Below, piece after piece: positions 26,737 through 36,318 of a DNA stretch of 64,000 bases. The DNA is taken from assembly GCA_022820365.1 (NCBI GenBank), contig JAJEFO010000043.1, positions 86,038 to 150,037 of the forward strand. The letters are read 5' to 3'. Source of the stretch: Silicimonas sp. GTDB lineage: Bacteria > Pseudomonadota > Alphaproteobacteria > Rhodobacterales > Rhodobacteraceae. A program made the translations under genes and the position numbers. The notes below the pieces were generated by a model, which was given only the letters and a program-made list of their open reading frames with translations, did not search any database and had not been told where the DNA came from. Numbering within the stretch: position 1 is the first letter of the stretch; every line of letters starts with the position of its first letter.

Positions 26737-28299
26737 GTGAGCACGCCGCTCCTGGAGGTGCGGGGCCTGCGAAAGGCGTATCCTGGCGTCGTGGCAAATG
26801 ACGACGTGAGCTTTGCCGCCCGTCGAGGCGAAGTTCACGCGCTTCTGGGCGAGAACGGCGCCGGAAAGTCGACGCTGGTAAAGACGGTCTATGGTCTCCT
26901 GCGTCCGGACGAAGGACGGATGATGCTCGACGGTCGAGACTACGCTCCGGCATCGCCGCACGATGCCCGGCAGGCTGGAGTTGCAATGGTGTTCCAGCAC
27001 TTCAGCCTGTTCGAGGCGCTGGACGTTGCCGAGAATGTCGCGCTTGGCATGGAAGTGCCGCCGCCGATGCGGGAACTGGCCACGCGCATCCGTGATGTGA
27101 GCGAAACCTACGGATTGCCGCTGGACCCGAACCGGCTGGTCGGCACCCTGTCAGCTGGCGAGCGGCAGCGGGTCGAGATCATCCGATGCCTCCTGCAGGA
27201 TCCGCAAGTCCTGATCATGGACGAGCCGACAAGCGTTCTTACGCCGCAGGAAGTGGCCATACTGTTCGAGACGCTGAAAAGGCTGCGCACCGAAGGGAAG
27301 CTCATCCTCTACATCAGCCACAAGCTCGAAGAAATCAGGGCCTTGTGCGATTGGGCCACCATACTCCGGCACGGCAGGGTGACAGGGTCATGCGATCCTC
27401 GCCAGAAGTCCGCACGGGAACTCGCCGAGACAATGGTGGGCAGCGAACTGGCATTGCCTGCGGCAAAAACGCGTGAGCCTGGTGAAGTCGCGCTGTCAAT
27501 AGCCGGACTGACCGCGGCATCTGGTGCCGCATTCGGAACTGAACTGAAGGACCTGTTCCTTGAAGTCCGGCGAGGCGAGATCCTCGGCATCGGCGGCGTT
27601 GCAGGAAACGGGCAGGATGAGCTTCTCGCGGTCCTTTCTGGAGAGTCGCGCAGCGCGCCGGATTCGATTATGCTTGGAGACCTGCCGATTGGCTCGTTCG
27701 GGCCGAACGAACGGCGCGCACTTGGCGTTCTGGCTGCCCCTGAAGAGCGTCTCGGCCACGCGACGGCACCCGACATGAACCTGATCGAAAACGCGGCGCT
27801 GTCCGGCCGGCGCCGCATGGGCATGGTCAGTCGCGGGTTTGTCAACTGGGGCAAGGCGCGCGCGCATGCCGAGCACGTGATCGAGCAGTTCGATGTCCGG
27901 GTTCCAGGCGCCGGGAGCGTGGCACGGTCGCTGTCGGGCGGAAACCTGCAGAAGTTCGTCATCGGCCGCGAGATCCTGCAGCAGCCGGACGTTCTGGTTG
28001 TGAACCAGCCGACCTGGGGCCTTGACGCCGCCGCCGCCGCCGCGATTCGGCAGTCCTTGCTCGACCTGGCTGGCCAAGGCGCCGCAGTCATCGTGATCAG
28101 CCAGGATCTGGACGAATTGATGGAGATCTCCACGCGGTTTTCCGCGTTGAACGAGGGGCGACTGAGCAAGCCCAGGGATACAGACGGTCTGACTCTGGAA
28201 GAGATCGGCCTGATGCTTGGCGGTGCCCATGATCTCGAAATCGGGCAAGGTCTTTCTGCGCCTGACCGGGCGGTCGAGGCCGGGGAGACGAGTCCGTGA
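26737..28299 (+). CDS. ABC transporter ATP-binding protein, BMP/nucleoside type (two nucleotide-binding domains)
   Basis: A 520-residue fused ATPase with two domains, as in the NupA/YufO and ribose families. Domain 1 has Walker A GENGAGKST, signature LSAGERQRVEI and Walker B LIMDEPTSVL. Domain 2 has a degenerate Walker A (GVAGNGQDELL), signature LSGGNLQKFVIGRE and VLVVNQPTWGLD, the usual asymmetric pattern. GTG 26737 is preferred (VSTPLLEVRGLRKAYPG, preceded by GAGGCAAGG); ATG 26701 is an alternative. It powers import through the next two permeases. The stop overlaps the permease GTG by 4 bases. Confidence 0.9.
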   Translation: MSTPLLEVRGLRKAYPGVVANDDVSFAARRGEVHALLGENGAGKSTLVKTVYGLLRPDEGRMMLDGRDYAPASPHDARQAGVAMVFQHFSLFEALDVAENVALGMEVPPPMRELATRIRDVSETYGLPLDPNRLVGTLSAGERQRVEIIRCLLQDPQVLIMDEPTSVLTPQEVAILFETLKRLRTEGKLILYISHKLEEIRALCDWATILRHGRVTGSCDPRQKSARELAETMVGSELALPAAKTREPGEVALSIAGLTAASGAAFGTELKDLFLEVRRGEILGIGGVAGNGQDELLAVLSGESRSAPDSIMLGDLPIGSFGPNERRALGVLAAPEERLGHATAPDMNLIENAALSGRRRMGMVSRGFVNWGKARAHAEHVIEQFDVRVPGAGSVARSLSGGNLQKFVIGREILQQPDVLVVNQPTWGLDAAAAAAIRQSLLDLAGQGAAVIVISQDLDELMEISTRFSALNEGRLSKPRDTDGLTLEEIGLMLGGAHDLEIGQGLSAPDRAVEAGETSP

Positions 28300-29381
28300 T
28301 CCGGCTTGAGCGCCGTCCCGCGCCATCCCGCGCATGGGCATGGGCGACGCCGCTGCTAGCGGTACTGGCGACAATGGTGGCGGGGGGACTGCTGTTCGCG
28401 TTCCTTGGCAAGGATCCGCTGCTCGTGATCCGAACGATATTCTGGGATCCGATTCTCGGCGAGTTCGCATTCTACTACCGGGGACAGTTGCTGGTGAAGG
28501 CTGGCCCACTGATCCTGATCGCGATCGGGCTTTCGCTCGGATTTCGCGCCGGAGTCTGGAACATCGGGGCGGAAGGCCAGTACATCATGGGAGCGATCTG
28601 CGGGGCTGCGGTCGGGCTGGCCTTCTACCCGCTGGAGGCGCGATGGCTGATCTTTCCGCTGATGGTGCTTGCGGGCGGCCTTGGCGGATTCCTTTGGGCG
28701 ATGATCCCCGGCATTCTCCGGACGCGCTTCAACACGAACGAGATCCTGGTCTCGCTTCTGCTTGTATACGTGGCCGAGCAGATACTGGCCTGGATGGCAC
28801 TTGGTCCCTTGAGGAGTCCGGACGGGGCCGGGTTCCCCGGTTCACGCAACCTCAGGCATTACGATTCCGCGGCGAACCATGAGTTGATTTCCGGGTCGGG
28901 CATGCACTGGGGACTCGTGGCCGCGTTCATCGCGGTCATTCTGGGCCATGTTCTGCTGTCCCGTCACATCCTTGGGTTCAACATCCGTCTTGCGGGCGCG
29001 AGCCCGCGTGCCGCCAGGTTCGCAGGCGTGAATCCGGGGTTGCTAGTGCTGACCTGCCTGGGCGTGTCCGGGGCGCTTGCCGGGTTTGCGGGGCTCTTCG
29101 AGGTGGCCGGCCCCGCCGGCCAGATCAATATCGACTTCAACGTGGGATACGGGTTCACGGCGATCATCGTGGCGTTCCTAGGGCGGCTGCATCCGGTCGG
29201 CATCCTGCTTGCAGGATTCCTGATGGCCCTGACCTACATTGGCGGAGAGGCGGCTCAGGCCACGCTGGGCGTGCCTGCAGCGGCAATCCAGGCGTTTCAA
29301 GGGATGCTCCTGTTCTTCCTTCTGGCCCTCGACGTGATGACGAACTACCGTGTCAGGATCGACGCGAGGGCACGGGCATGA
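28296..29381 (+). CDS. BMP-type ABC transporter permease 1 (NupB/YufP-like)
   Basis: A 361-residue inner-membrane protein with about 8-10 hydrophobic helices. GLSLGFRAGVWNIGAEGQYI is the family hallmark; TRFNTNEILVSLLLVYVAEQ and GYGFTAIIVAFLGRLHPVGI also fit the BPD_transp_2 family. It pairs with the second permease to form the nucleoside/purine channel. GTG start overlaps the ATPase stop. Confidence 0.9.
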   Translation: MIRLERRPAPSRAWAWATPLLAVLATMVAGGLLFAFLGKDPLLVIRTIFWDPILGEFAFYYRGQLLVKAGPLILIAIGLSLGFRAGVWNIGAEGQYIMGAICGAAVGLAFYPLEARWLIFPLMVLAGGLGGFLWAMIPGILRTRFNTNEILVSLLLVYVAEQILAWMALGPLRSPDGAGFPGSRNLRHYDSAANHELISGSGMHWGLVAAFIAVILGHVLLSRHILGFNIRLAGASPRAARFAGVNPGLLVLTCLGVSGALAGFAGLFEVAGPAGQINIDFNVGYGFTAIIVAFLGRLHPVGILLAGFLMALTYIGGEAAQATLGVPAAAIQAFQGMLLFFLLALDVMTNYRVRIDARARA

Positions 29382-29541
29382 GTGACGTCGGGACCGGCCG
29401 GTCAGACATTCGCCTATTGGCCTTGCCGCGAGAACCTCGCAATCTTGCGACGACACGCTCTCGGTCACCGTCCAGTCCTGGTCATTGGAGGCGAGCGCGG
29501 CTGGTGCGGCGCGTTGCGCGGTCGGGCGGGGAGGCGCCGTG

Positions 29542-30474
29542 ATGGATCTGGGCTCAATCAACCCCGTCCTGCTGATCGCGGCGCTGTTGCTGGCGTCAAC
29601 GCCCATCCTGCTGGCGGCCATGGGCGAACTCGTGGTCGAGAAATCCGGCGTACTGAACCTGGGCGTCGAGGGCATGATGATCGTTGGCGCGGTCTCCGGC
29701 TTCATGGCCGCGGTCGAAAGCGGCTCGCCGACCCTGGGATTCCTGGCGGCCGCCGCTGCTGCAGCCGTGCTGGCGCTTCTCTTTGGCGTGCTGACTCAGG
29801 TGCTCTTGTCAAACCAGGTGGCCACCGGGCTGGGGCTCACGCTGTTCGGGCTCGGGATTTCTTCGCTTATGGGGCAAGGCTATGTGGGCATTCGCCCTCC
29901 TGCATCGCCGAGACTGGAGCTTCCCGTTCTTTCGGAACTGCCGGTCGTGGGACCGGTCCTGTTCAGCCAGCATGCCCTGGTCTACCTGTCGCTGGCCCTG
30001 GTGCTCGGCGTCTGGTGGTACCTGAGATCCACCCGGTCTGGCCTGATTCTCCGTGCCGTGGGCGAAAGCCATGAAGCGGCGCACGCGCTTGGCTACTCGG
30101 TGCTGGGCACAAGGCTCGCCGCGATCGCTTTCGGCGGCGCGCTGGCAGGGCTGGGCGGAGCCTGCCTGAGCCTCGTGATCGTGCCGCAATGGACGGAAGG
30201 CATGACTGCCGGGCGGGGCTGGATTGCGCTGGCGATCGTGGTCTTCGGTTCTTGGCGGGCGTGGCGAGTCCTGCTCGGCGCCTATCTTTTTGGCGGCGTG
30301 AGCGTCCTGCAGTTGAACCTGCAGGCGGCGGGGATAGCAATTCCCGTCGAACTCTTGTCGATGTCGCCTTACCTGATTACCATCCTTGTGCTGGTCGTCA
30401 TTTCGTCCGACAAAAGGCGTGCACAGGTCAATGCGCCGAATTCGCTCGGGCGCACGTTCCACGCTTCGGGCTAA
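29542..30474 (+). CDS. BMP-type ABC transporter permease 2 (NupC/YufQ-like)
   Basis: A 310-residue membrane protein of the BPD_transp_2 family: STPILLAAMGELVVEKSGVL, NLGVEGMMIVGAVSGF and a conserved RAVGESHEAAHALGYSV loop. ATG 29542 follows GGGGAGG. A 160-base gap without a gene separates it from permease 1, unusual in an operon whose first two genes overlap. Confidence 0.9.
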   Translation: MDLGSINPVLLIAALLLASTPILLAAMGELVVEKSGVLNLGVEGMMIVGAVSGFMAAVESGSPTLGFLAAAAAAAVLALLFGVLTQVLLSNQVATGLGLTLFGLGISSLMGQGYVGIRPPASPRLELPVLSELPVVGPVLFSQHALVYLSLALVLGVWWYLRSTRSGLILRAVGESHEAAHALGYSVLGTRLAAIAFGGALAGLGGACLSLVIVPQWTEGMTAGRGWIALAIVVFGSWRAWRVLLGAYLFGGVSVLQLNLQAAGIAIPVELLSMSPYLITILVLVVISSDKRRAQVNAPNSLGRTFHASG

Positions 30475-30508
30475 GAGGAGTCCTTGCATTAACTAACTGG
30501 GGGAAAGC

Positions 30509-31588
30509 ATGAGGAAAATCGTACTTCTGGCGGCTGCGGCCGCAATGTCAATGGGCCTGCCGGCTTTCAGCGGCAGCCATGGCGACGGGCCGGTCAAGGC
30601 CGGATTTGTCTATGTCGGACCGATCGGAGACGGCGGGTGGACCTACGAACACCACCAGGGCCTGCTGGCCGTGGAGGAGCACTTTGGCGACAAGGTCGAG
30701 ACTGTCTATCAGGAGAGCGTGCCCGAAGGCGCTGATGCCGAGCGCGCAATGACCCAGATGGCGCTTCAGGGAGCGGACATCATTTTCACGACCTCGTTCG
30801 GGTACATGGATCCGACGATCAACGTGGCGGCCAATTTCCCGGACGTGAAGTTCGAGCACGCAACCGGCTACAAGCGCGCCGACAATGTCAGCACCTACTC
30901 CGCGCGATTCTACGAGGGACGTGCGGTGCAGGGCCTTATCGCGGGCAAGATGACGAAGACCAACAAGATCGGCTACATTGCGTCCTTCCCGATCCCGGAG
31001 GTCATTCGGGGCATCAACTCCGCATACATCCATGCCAAGAAGGCAAACCCCGATGTGGAGATTAGCGTGATCTGGGTCTATACTTGGTTCGATCCTCCGA
31101 AAGAGGCGGATGCCGCGAAGGCTCTGATCGACAACGGCGTGGACGTTGTCTTGCAGCACACGGATTCGACCGCGCCGCAGGCAGCGGCTGCCGAAGCGGG
31201 CGTGATCTCGTTCGGTCAGGCCTCTGACATGTCGGAATACGCGCCGCTGCCGCGCGTGAGTTCGATCATCGACAACTGGGCGCCGTACTACATCGCAAGG
31301 GTGCAGGCCGTGATGGACGGCACCTGGGAGAGCGTTGACACCTGGGACGGCATCGGCCCCGGCATGGTCGAGATCGGCGAAATCACTGACGCTGTGCCCG
31401 CAGACGTCAAGGCTGAAGCCGAAGCTCTGCGCGATGCGATCGGAAGCGGAGAGTATCATGCGTTCACCGGTCCGCTCAACAAGCAGGACGGATCGCCGTG
31501 GCTGGCTGAAGGCGAGACCGCCGATGACGGAACGCTGGTGGGCATGAACTTCTACGTCGAGGGGGTCACGGGCGAAATTCCCAATTGA
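30509..31588 (+). CDS. BMP-family substrate-binding protein of the nucleoside/purine ABC importer
   Basis: A 359-residue periplasmic protein with signal peptide (MRKIVLLAAAAAMSMG..AFS). It lacks a lipobox Cys, so it is a soluble binding protein rather than a PnrA-type lipoprotein. KAGFVYVGPIGDGGWTYEHH and GADIIFTTSFGYMDPTINVA are Bmp domain signatures. ATG 30509 follows GGGGGA. Relatives bind nucleosides or purines; the ligand here is unproven. The operon is ATPase, permease, permease, binding protein. Confidence 0.92.
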   Translation: MRKIVLLAAAAAMSMGLPAFSGSHGDGPVKAGFVYVGPIGDGGWTYEHHQGLLAVEEHFGDKVETVYQESVPEGADAERAMTQMALQGADIIFTTSFGYMDPTINVAANFPDVKFEHATGYKRADNVSTYSARFYEGRAVQGLIAGKMTKTNKIGYIASFPIPEVIRGINSAYIHAKKANPDVEISVIWVYTWFDPPKEADAAKALIDNGVDVVLQHTDSTAPQAAAAEAGVISFGQASDMSEYAPLPRVSSIIDNWAPYYIARVQAVMDGTWESVDTWDGIGPGMVEIGEITDAVPADVKAEAEALRDAIGSGEYHAFTGPLNKQDGSPWLAEGETADDGTLVGMNFYVEGVTGEIPN

Positions 31589-31597
31589 TCGCGCTCG

Positions 31598-31641
31598 TTC
31601 GACGCGGCGCGCCGGAAATCTCGCCGGAGCGCTGCGTCGAA
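31598..31641 (+). terminator. Long imperfect hairpin after the BMP operon
   Basis: TTCGACGCGGCGCGCCGG at 31598-31615 pairs with CCGGAGCGCTGCGTCGAA at 31624-31641, an 18-bp stem with two mismatches and an 8-base loop. It starts 10 bases after the binding-protein stop. There is no strong T-tract, so termination may be Rho-assisted or partial, with some read-through to the reductase genes. Confidence 0.55.
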
Positions 31642-31705
31642 TCCTTCTGTCCATGTGCATCTTTCCCGAACCCGGGGTCTTCAGGAGCGGAATCGAACTG
31701 AACCG

Positions 31706-32635
31706 ATGCCGGACTTGAAAACGATTTCGGGGCAGGTCCTGTCGAGGTTCAGCTTCGGCACGATGCAGTTCGGCGGTGCCGCGGACGAAACCGCATCTGC
31801 GGAGATGTATGCGGCCTGCCGGGAGGCGGGCATCAACTTCTTCGACACGGCGTTTCTCTATTCCGAAGGCCGTTCCGAGAAAATTTCCGGACGCCTGGTC
31901 GCGCCGGAGCGCGAAGACGTCTTCATCGCCACGAAATGCGGGTATCACGGTGCATGCCGGTCGCGGATCGAAGAGGAATTCGGCGCGAGCCGAAGGCGGC
32001 TTGGCTTGGAGACCGTCGATCTCCTGTATCTCCACCGCTGGGATGGGGAAACGCCGCTCGAAGAGACATTCGAGACGCTTGCCGGGTACAAGGAAGACGG
32101 ATCGGTGCGCGTCTTTGGCGTATCCAATTTTGCCGCGTGGCAGGTGATGAAAGCGCGAGACGTCGCACGCGGGCTTGGTGTCGAGATCCAGTTCCTTCAG
32201 CCGATGTACAACCTGGTGAAGCGGCAGGCGGAAGTCGAGATCCTTCCCATGGCAATTGCGGAGGGTCTGTCTGCCTGTCCCTATTCTCCGCTCGGTGGCG
32301 GTCTCCTGACAGGGAAATACGCTTCCGGAGGGACCGGCCGCCTCACCACCAGTGACATCTATGCCACTCGCTATGGGTTCGAGTGGATGCACGAAGCTGT
32401 AGCGCGTCTGGTCAAGATCGCGGGGGAGTTCGGCGCGGCCCCGGCGACCCTCGCGGTGGCATGGGTCGCGCGGCATCCGGGCATATGGGGTCCCATCGTC
32501 TCGGCAAAGTCGACGGAGCAGCTTGCACCGTCCCTTGCGGCCATCGATCTCGAGATCGACGATGCACTTCATGCCCGCCTGTCGGCGCTGTCGCCCGCGC
32601 CTCCTCCCGCGACCGACCGGCTGGAGGAAGCGTGA
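31706..32635 (+). CDS. Aldo/keto reductase
   Basis: A 309-residue NADPH-dependent oxidoreductase with a TIM barrel. The catalytic tetrad is visible: Asp and Tyr in NFFDTAFLYSEG, Lys in IATKCGYH, His in LLYLHRWDG. The cofactor-binding end (SPLGGGLLTGKY, IVSAKSTEQL) is present. Substrate is unknown. The stop overlaps the following FAD oxidoreductase by 4 bases (GTGA), so the two likely act together. Start 31706 gives the family N-terminus (LKTISGQVLSRFSFGTMQFG). Confidence 0.88.
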   Translation: MPDLKTISGQVLSRFSFGTMQFGGAADETASAEMYAACREAGINFFDTAFLYSEGRSEKISGRLVAPEREDVFIATKCGYHGACRSRIEEEFGASRRRLGLETVDLLYLHRWDGETPLEETFETLAGYKEDGSVRVFGVSNFAAWQVMKARDVARGLGVEIQFLQPMYNLVKRQAEVEILPMAIAEGLSACPYSPLGGGLLTGKYASGGTGRLTTSDIYATRYGFEWMHEAVARLVKIAGEFGAAPATLAVAWVARHPGIWGPIVSAKSTEQLAPSLAAIDLEIDDALHARLSALSPAPPPATDRLEEA

Positions 32636-33699
32636 CGCGCGTCACCGTAATCGGCGGCGGCATCGCAGGACTTGCTGCTGCTGCGGCGCTGGCGCCGTCG
32701 ACCCGCGTCCTGGTGCTGGAACGCGAGACCGCGCTTGGCTACCACGCGAGCGGGCGTTCGGCGGCGATGTTCATCGAGGACTACGGGAACGACGTCGTTT
32801 GCGCCCTGAATCAGGCGTCGCGCCCGGTTCACGAATCACTCGACGCCTTGTCTCCACGGGGTCTCATGGCAGTTGCGTTTCCGGAAGACGCGGATGCGTT
32901 CGAGGCTGACATGGCCGCACTGAGTCTTGCAGAGATTCCCGTGCGGGAGGCGCATTCGCAGGTGCCGATCCTGTCTCGCGACATCGTGCGGGCCGCGTAT
33001 TCCGAAAATGCGCAGGACATCGACACGAACCGTCTCTTGCAAGCCATGGCGTCAGCAGCGCGACGACACGGCGCAACCGTACGAGTCGGGGCCGGCGTCA
33101 CCAAGATCGAGCTTGCCGATTGCTGGCATCTTTCTGTCGGGGACGAGGAGATCGTGGCCGACATCGTGATCAATGCTGCCGGGGCATGGGCCGACGAAGT
33201 CGCGGCCATCGCAGGTGTGGCGCGGATCGGATTGCAACCCTACCGGCGGTCAGTCGCGCGGCTGCCGGCGCCGGGCGGGCACGATGTCAGGAACTGGCCA
33301 TTGCTGACGGGTCCGGGCGAATCCTGGTACGCAAAGCCCGATGCCGGTGGCTGGATCGTCTCGGCTGCCGAGGAGCACCCGATGGGTCCGATGGATGCAT
33401 GGGCGGACGACATGGTCCTGGCCGAAGGCCTGGCGCGCTACGAGCCATATGTGACCGAGCCGGTGGTGCGCGTGGAAACCAACTGGGCGGGTCTCAGGAC
33501 CTTCGCGCCGGATCGTGCGCTCGTCATTGGCGAAGCGCCCGGCCATCCGGGTTTCTTCTGGATGGCAGGCCAGGGAGGCTTCGGATTCCAGACCGCACCT
33601 GCCGCAGCGGCGCTTCTGGCCGACCTCGTGCTCGACAGGACGCCATCATTGCCTGCCGACGTGGTTGGCTCCCTCCTGCCGTCGCGCTTCTCAAGCTGA
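32632..33699 (+). CDS. FAD-dependent amino-acid oxidase-like dehydrogenase (DAO family)
   Basis: A 355-residue flavoprotein. VTVIGGGIAGLAAAAAL is the N-terminal FAD motif, YHASGRSAAMFIEDYG and INAAGAWADEVA are DAO-family blocks, and FFWMAGQGGFGFQTAP lies at the FAD C-terminal contact. Such enzymes oxidise glycine, sarcosine, D-amino acids or 2-hydroxyacids; the substrate is not decidable. GTG 32632 follows GGAGGA and overlaps the reductase stop. Longer upstream frame lies inside that gene. Confidence 0.85.
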   Translation: MTRVTVIGGGIAGLAAAAALAPSTRVLVLERETALGYHASGRSAAMFIEDYGNDVVCALNQASRPVHESLDALSPRGLMAVAFPEDADAFEADMAALSLAEIPVREAHSQVPILSRDIVRAAYSENAQDIDTNRLLQAMASAARRHGATVRVGAGVTKIELADCWHLSVGDEEIVADIVINAAGAWADEVAAIAGVARIGLQPYRRSVARLPAPGGHDVRNWPLLTGPGESWYAKPDAGGWIVSAAEEHPMGPMDAWADDMVLAEGLARYEPYVTEPVVRVETNWAGLRTFAPDRALVIGEAPGHPGFFWMAGQGGFGFQTAPAAAALLADLVLDRTPSLPADVVGSLLPSRFSS

Positions 33700-33783
33700 A
33701 GGCACGCAATTGGCCCGTGGCGAACGGTTGAGCCAGTGCGATCCGCGGCTCTCTCCACAGTAGACGCAGCGATGCCTCTGCAG

Positions 33784-34488
33784 TCAGTCCAGGTCCCTGA
33801 TCGAAGCGACGATGTCGTGCACTGCCTTCAAGGGATTCGTTGCACGATGGATGGGGCGGCCAATGACCACGTGGTCGGCACCGTCACGGATGGCATCTGC
33901 CGGAGTCGCGGTCCGCTTCTGGTCACCGGGATCCATGCCGCTCGGCCGCACGCCGGGCGTGACAATCAGCTTGCCCTTGGCTTCAGGCAACGCGCGGATT
34001 GCACGGACTTCAAGCGGCGAGGCAATGACGCCGTCGGCTCCAGCCTCAAATGCCCGTGCGGCCCGTTCGGCCACGAGATCGGCAATCTCTCCCGGCCTTG
34101 TCTGGGCTGCATCAAGATCGCTTCGGTCGAGCGATGTGAGGAACGTGACCGCGAGGATGTTCATAGGGGAATCAGCTGCGCCTTCGCTGGCGGCGCGTAC
34201 CACGTGCGGATCTCCGTGGACGGTCAGGAAATCGAATTCGGACCGGGCAAGGCCGCGCGTGGCAGCCTCGATCGTAGCGCCTATGTCAAAGAGCTTCATG
34301 TCCAGGAAGATGCGCTTGCCATGATCCTGCTTGAGCTCGCTTGCCAGCGCGAAACCGCCGCCTGTGAGCATTCCAAGCCCGATCTTGTAGAAGGACACGC
34401 TGTCGCCAAGACGCGCCGCGAGATCAAGGCCCGCGAGTGCGTTCGGAACGTCAAGCGCGACAATCAGGCGATCATCAGACTGGATCAT
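33784..34488 (-). CDS. pyrF: Orotidine 5'-phosphate decarboxylase
   Basis: A 234-residue TIM-barrel enzyme, the last step of UMP synthesis. The catalytic DxKLFDIG block reads FLDMKLFDIGATIE; LIVALDVPN opens the barrel, LTVHGDPHVVRAA and LIVTPGVRP (phosphate loop) follow. Family Lys and Asp residues are intact. Convergent with the FAD oxidoreductase and separated by 135 bases from the amino-acid permease on the same strand. Confidence 0.95.
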   Translation of the reverse strand: MIQSDDRLIVALDVPNALAGLDLAARLGDSVSFYKIGLGMLTGGGFALASELKQDHGKRIFLDMKLFDIGATIEAATRGLARSEFDFLTVHGDPHVVRAASEGAADSPMNILAVTFLTSLDRSDLDAAQTRPGEIADLVAERAARAFEAGADGVIASPLEVRAIRALPEAKGKLIVTPGVRPSGMDPGDQKRTATPADAIRDGADHVVIGRPIHRATNPLKAVHDIVASIRDLD

Positions 34489-34623
34489 GGGTGCCGCCTA
34501 GATGCTTCCTGCGCCGAGGGCAAGCATCGCCTGCGCCAACTGCACGCAGCCCCTTTCTGCGCGCATCCGACTGAGAGCAGACCGGGCTGTGCCGGGATCG
34601 GGCGCGCCGAGGCGCTGCTTGCG

Positions 34624-35427
34624 TTACCGGATGATGTTGGGGCGGATTTTCAACCTTGTCCGCCGCTCTTGCGGCAGGTGACGATTGAGCCGCCGGTTGA
34701 CGAGGCCGAATGATCCGATCAGGGCCAGGGTCAACAGTATGAAGTAGAAGGCGACGATCGGGTAGGGAATGAACGGGTTAAACGTCTTGTCTGCAAAATA
34801 GTTCGCGTAGTAGAGGGCGTCGCCCTGCTGTCTCCAGGTCGGGAAGCCGGAAAAGAAGACCAGCGTCGTAGCGTGGAAGAGGAAAATGGCCTCGTTGGTG
34901 TAGGCTGGCCATGCGAGCCTCATGGTCGTCGGCCAGATGATGGAAACAAACCTCTTCCACCCGGTGAAGCCGTAGGCATCCGCCGCCTCGACCTCGCCGC
35001 GAGGCACCGTGCGCAAAGCGCCAAAGAAGATCTCCCCGGAGTAGGCGGCGGTGTTCAGAACGAGAACGATCAGGGCACCCGCCTGCGCGGACGTGAGCCA
35101 GGGCATGTAGCCCGCCTGCTTGACGCGCAGGAAAACGAAATAGGCCAGGAAGAACTGGATGAAGAGCGGCGAGCCGCGAAAGACGAGGATGAACCACTCG
35201 GCAGGCTTCCTGATCCAGGGATTGGAAGATGCCTTGCACAGCGCGACCGCGTTGGCGATGAAAAAGCCGACAAGCAATGCGAGAAGGCCGAAGTAGACGT
35301 TCCAGATGAGCCCCGAACCGATCAGGGTGAATTGCTGGCACAGATCGAAGCCTTCGCGCGGCAGGAGGCGCTCGCCGATGCCGATTGCGCGCAGGCCGTA
35401 GTCCTGGACGGTTTGCAAGCAGCTCAT
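34624..35427 (-). CDS. Polar amino-acid ABC transporter permease (HisM-type)
   Basis: A 267-residue inner-membrane protein with about five helices. The EAA-type cytoplasmic loop is EAADAYGFTGWKRFVSIIWP, and FRGSPLFIQFFLAYFVFL is typical of the His/Glu/Gln/Arg/opine permease family. It overlaps the other permease by 4 bases (ATGA at 35424-35427). The start is set by that overlap; the longer frame lies in the neighbour. It is the last gene of ATPase, binding protein, permease, permease. Confidence 0.9.
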   Translation of the reverse strand: MSCLQTVQDYGLRAIGIGERLLPREGFDLCQQFTLIGSGLIWNVYFGLLALLVGFFIANAVALCKASSNPWIRKPAEWFILVFRGSPLFIQFFLAYFVFLRVKQAGYMPWLTSAQAGALIVLVLNTAAYSGEIFFGALRTVPRGEVEAADAYGFTGWKRFVSIIWPTTMRLAWPAYTNEAIFLFHATTLVFFSGFPTWRQQGDALYYANYFADKTFNPFIPYPIVAFYFILLTLALIGSFGLVNRRLNRHLPQERRTRLKIRPNIIR

Positions 35428-36242
35428 GCCGTTGCCCCGATCGTGGCCTGTCCGTGGCTGAGCCGGCGCGTGAGTCGTGACAGGACGACTTCGCTGAGCC
35501 TGGTGAAGGCAAGGTAGAACACGAGCAGCGCGAGGAAGTACCAGAGCCGCCAGTCGCCATGCGGGTAGTCGGAGAAGCGTGCCTGTTTCGTGCCGCCCAG
35601 CTCGCGCGCCCAATAGACGATGTCTTCAACGCCGAGCAGGAAGAGCAGCGGCGTTGCCTTGATCAGGAGCATCCAGAGATTGGACAGGCCGGGCAGCGCG
35701 TAGATCCACATTTGCGGGACGAGCACGTGCCAAAAGGCCTGGCGGCGCGTCATGCCGTAGGCTTCTGCCGTCTCGATCTGGCCGCGCGGCACCGCCTGCA
35801 TCGCGCCGTGGAGCACGTTCGCGGCGAAGGCGCCAAAGACGATCGCGAAAGTCAGGACGGCGAGAAAGAAACCGTAGACTTCGTGCACCCATTGCGGCGC
35901 GTTGCCCAGCGGCAGCTTGGCCGCGCTGCAGACGACGAAGTCGTTTCCCTGCCAGATCCTGTCGGTCCAGTCCGGGCACAGATACTGGTGGCGCAGGAAC
36001 TCGAAGCCCTGGTCAAGCGCAATGACGAAGAAGAGAAAGAACGCGATGTCCGGAACGCCGCGCACGATGGAGATGTATGTCGTGCCGAACCAGCGAAGCG
36101 GCAGGAACTGGCTCCGCGCCGCCGACGCGCCGCCGAAGCCGAAGAGCAAGGCCGTGGGAGCGGTGACTGCCAAGAGCACGAGGACGGTGACAAAGGACCA
36201 GTAGAACCCGAAATGCTTGCCCGTCGTCAGATAGCACGCCAT
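35424..36242 (-). CDS. Polar amino-acid ABC transporter permease (HisQ-type)
   Basis: A 272-residue membrane protein: TTYISIVRGVPDIAFFLFFV, an enlarged periplasmic loop with two Cys (YLCPDWTDRIWQGNDFVVCS), and the EAA loop ETAEAYGMTRRQAFWHVLVP. Forms the channel with the HisM-type partner. The enlarged loop between the first helices is longer than in simple HisQ proteins. 160 bases containing two hairpins separate it from the binding-protein gene. Confidence 0.9.
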   Translation of the reverse strand: MACYLTTGKHFGFYWSFVTVLVLLAVTAPTALLFGFGGASAARSQFLPLRWFGTTYISIVRGVPDIAFFLFFVIALDQGFEFLRHQYLCPDWTDRIWQGNDFVVCSAAKLPLGNAPQWVHEVYGFFLAVLTFAIVFGAFAANVLHGAMQAVPRGQIETAEAYGMTRRQAFWHVLVPQMWIYALPGLSNLWMLLIKATPLLFLLGVEDIVYWARELGGTKQARFSDYPHGDWRLWYFLALLVFYLAFTRLSEVVLSRLTRRLSHGQATIGATA

Positions 36243-36318
36243 CCACCTTGCGGTGTCGAGCGTCGTCGGATCGGCGCAGAACCCGAAAATCGACCCGTCT
36301 CCCGCTAACGCACCCGCG

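Noticed and set aside
29382..30074. 230-codon ORF between and over the BMP permeases
   Set aside because: It overlaps permease 2 in another frame with Gly/Arg-rich shadow composition; the 160-bp gap itself has no supportable gene.
30548..32572. 674-codon minus-strand ORF
   Set aside because: Antisense to the BMP binding protein and aldo/keto reductase; His/Arg-rich shadow composition.
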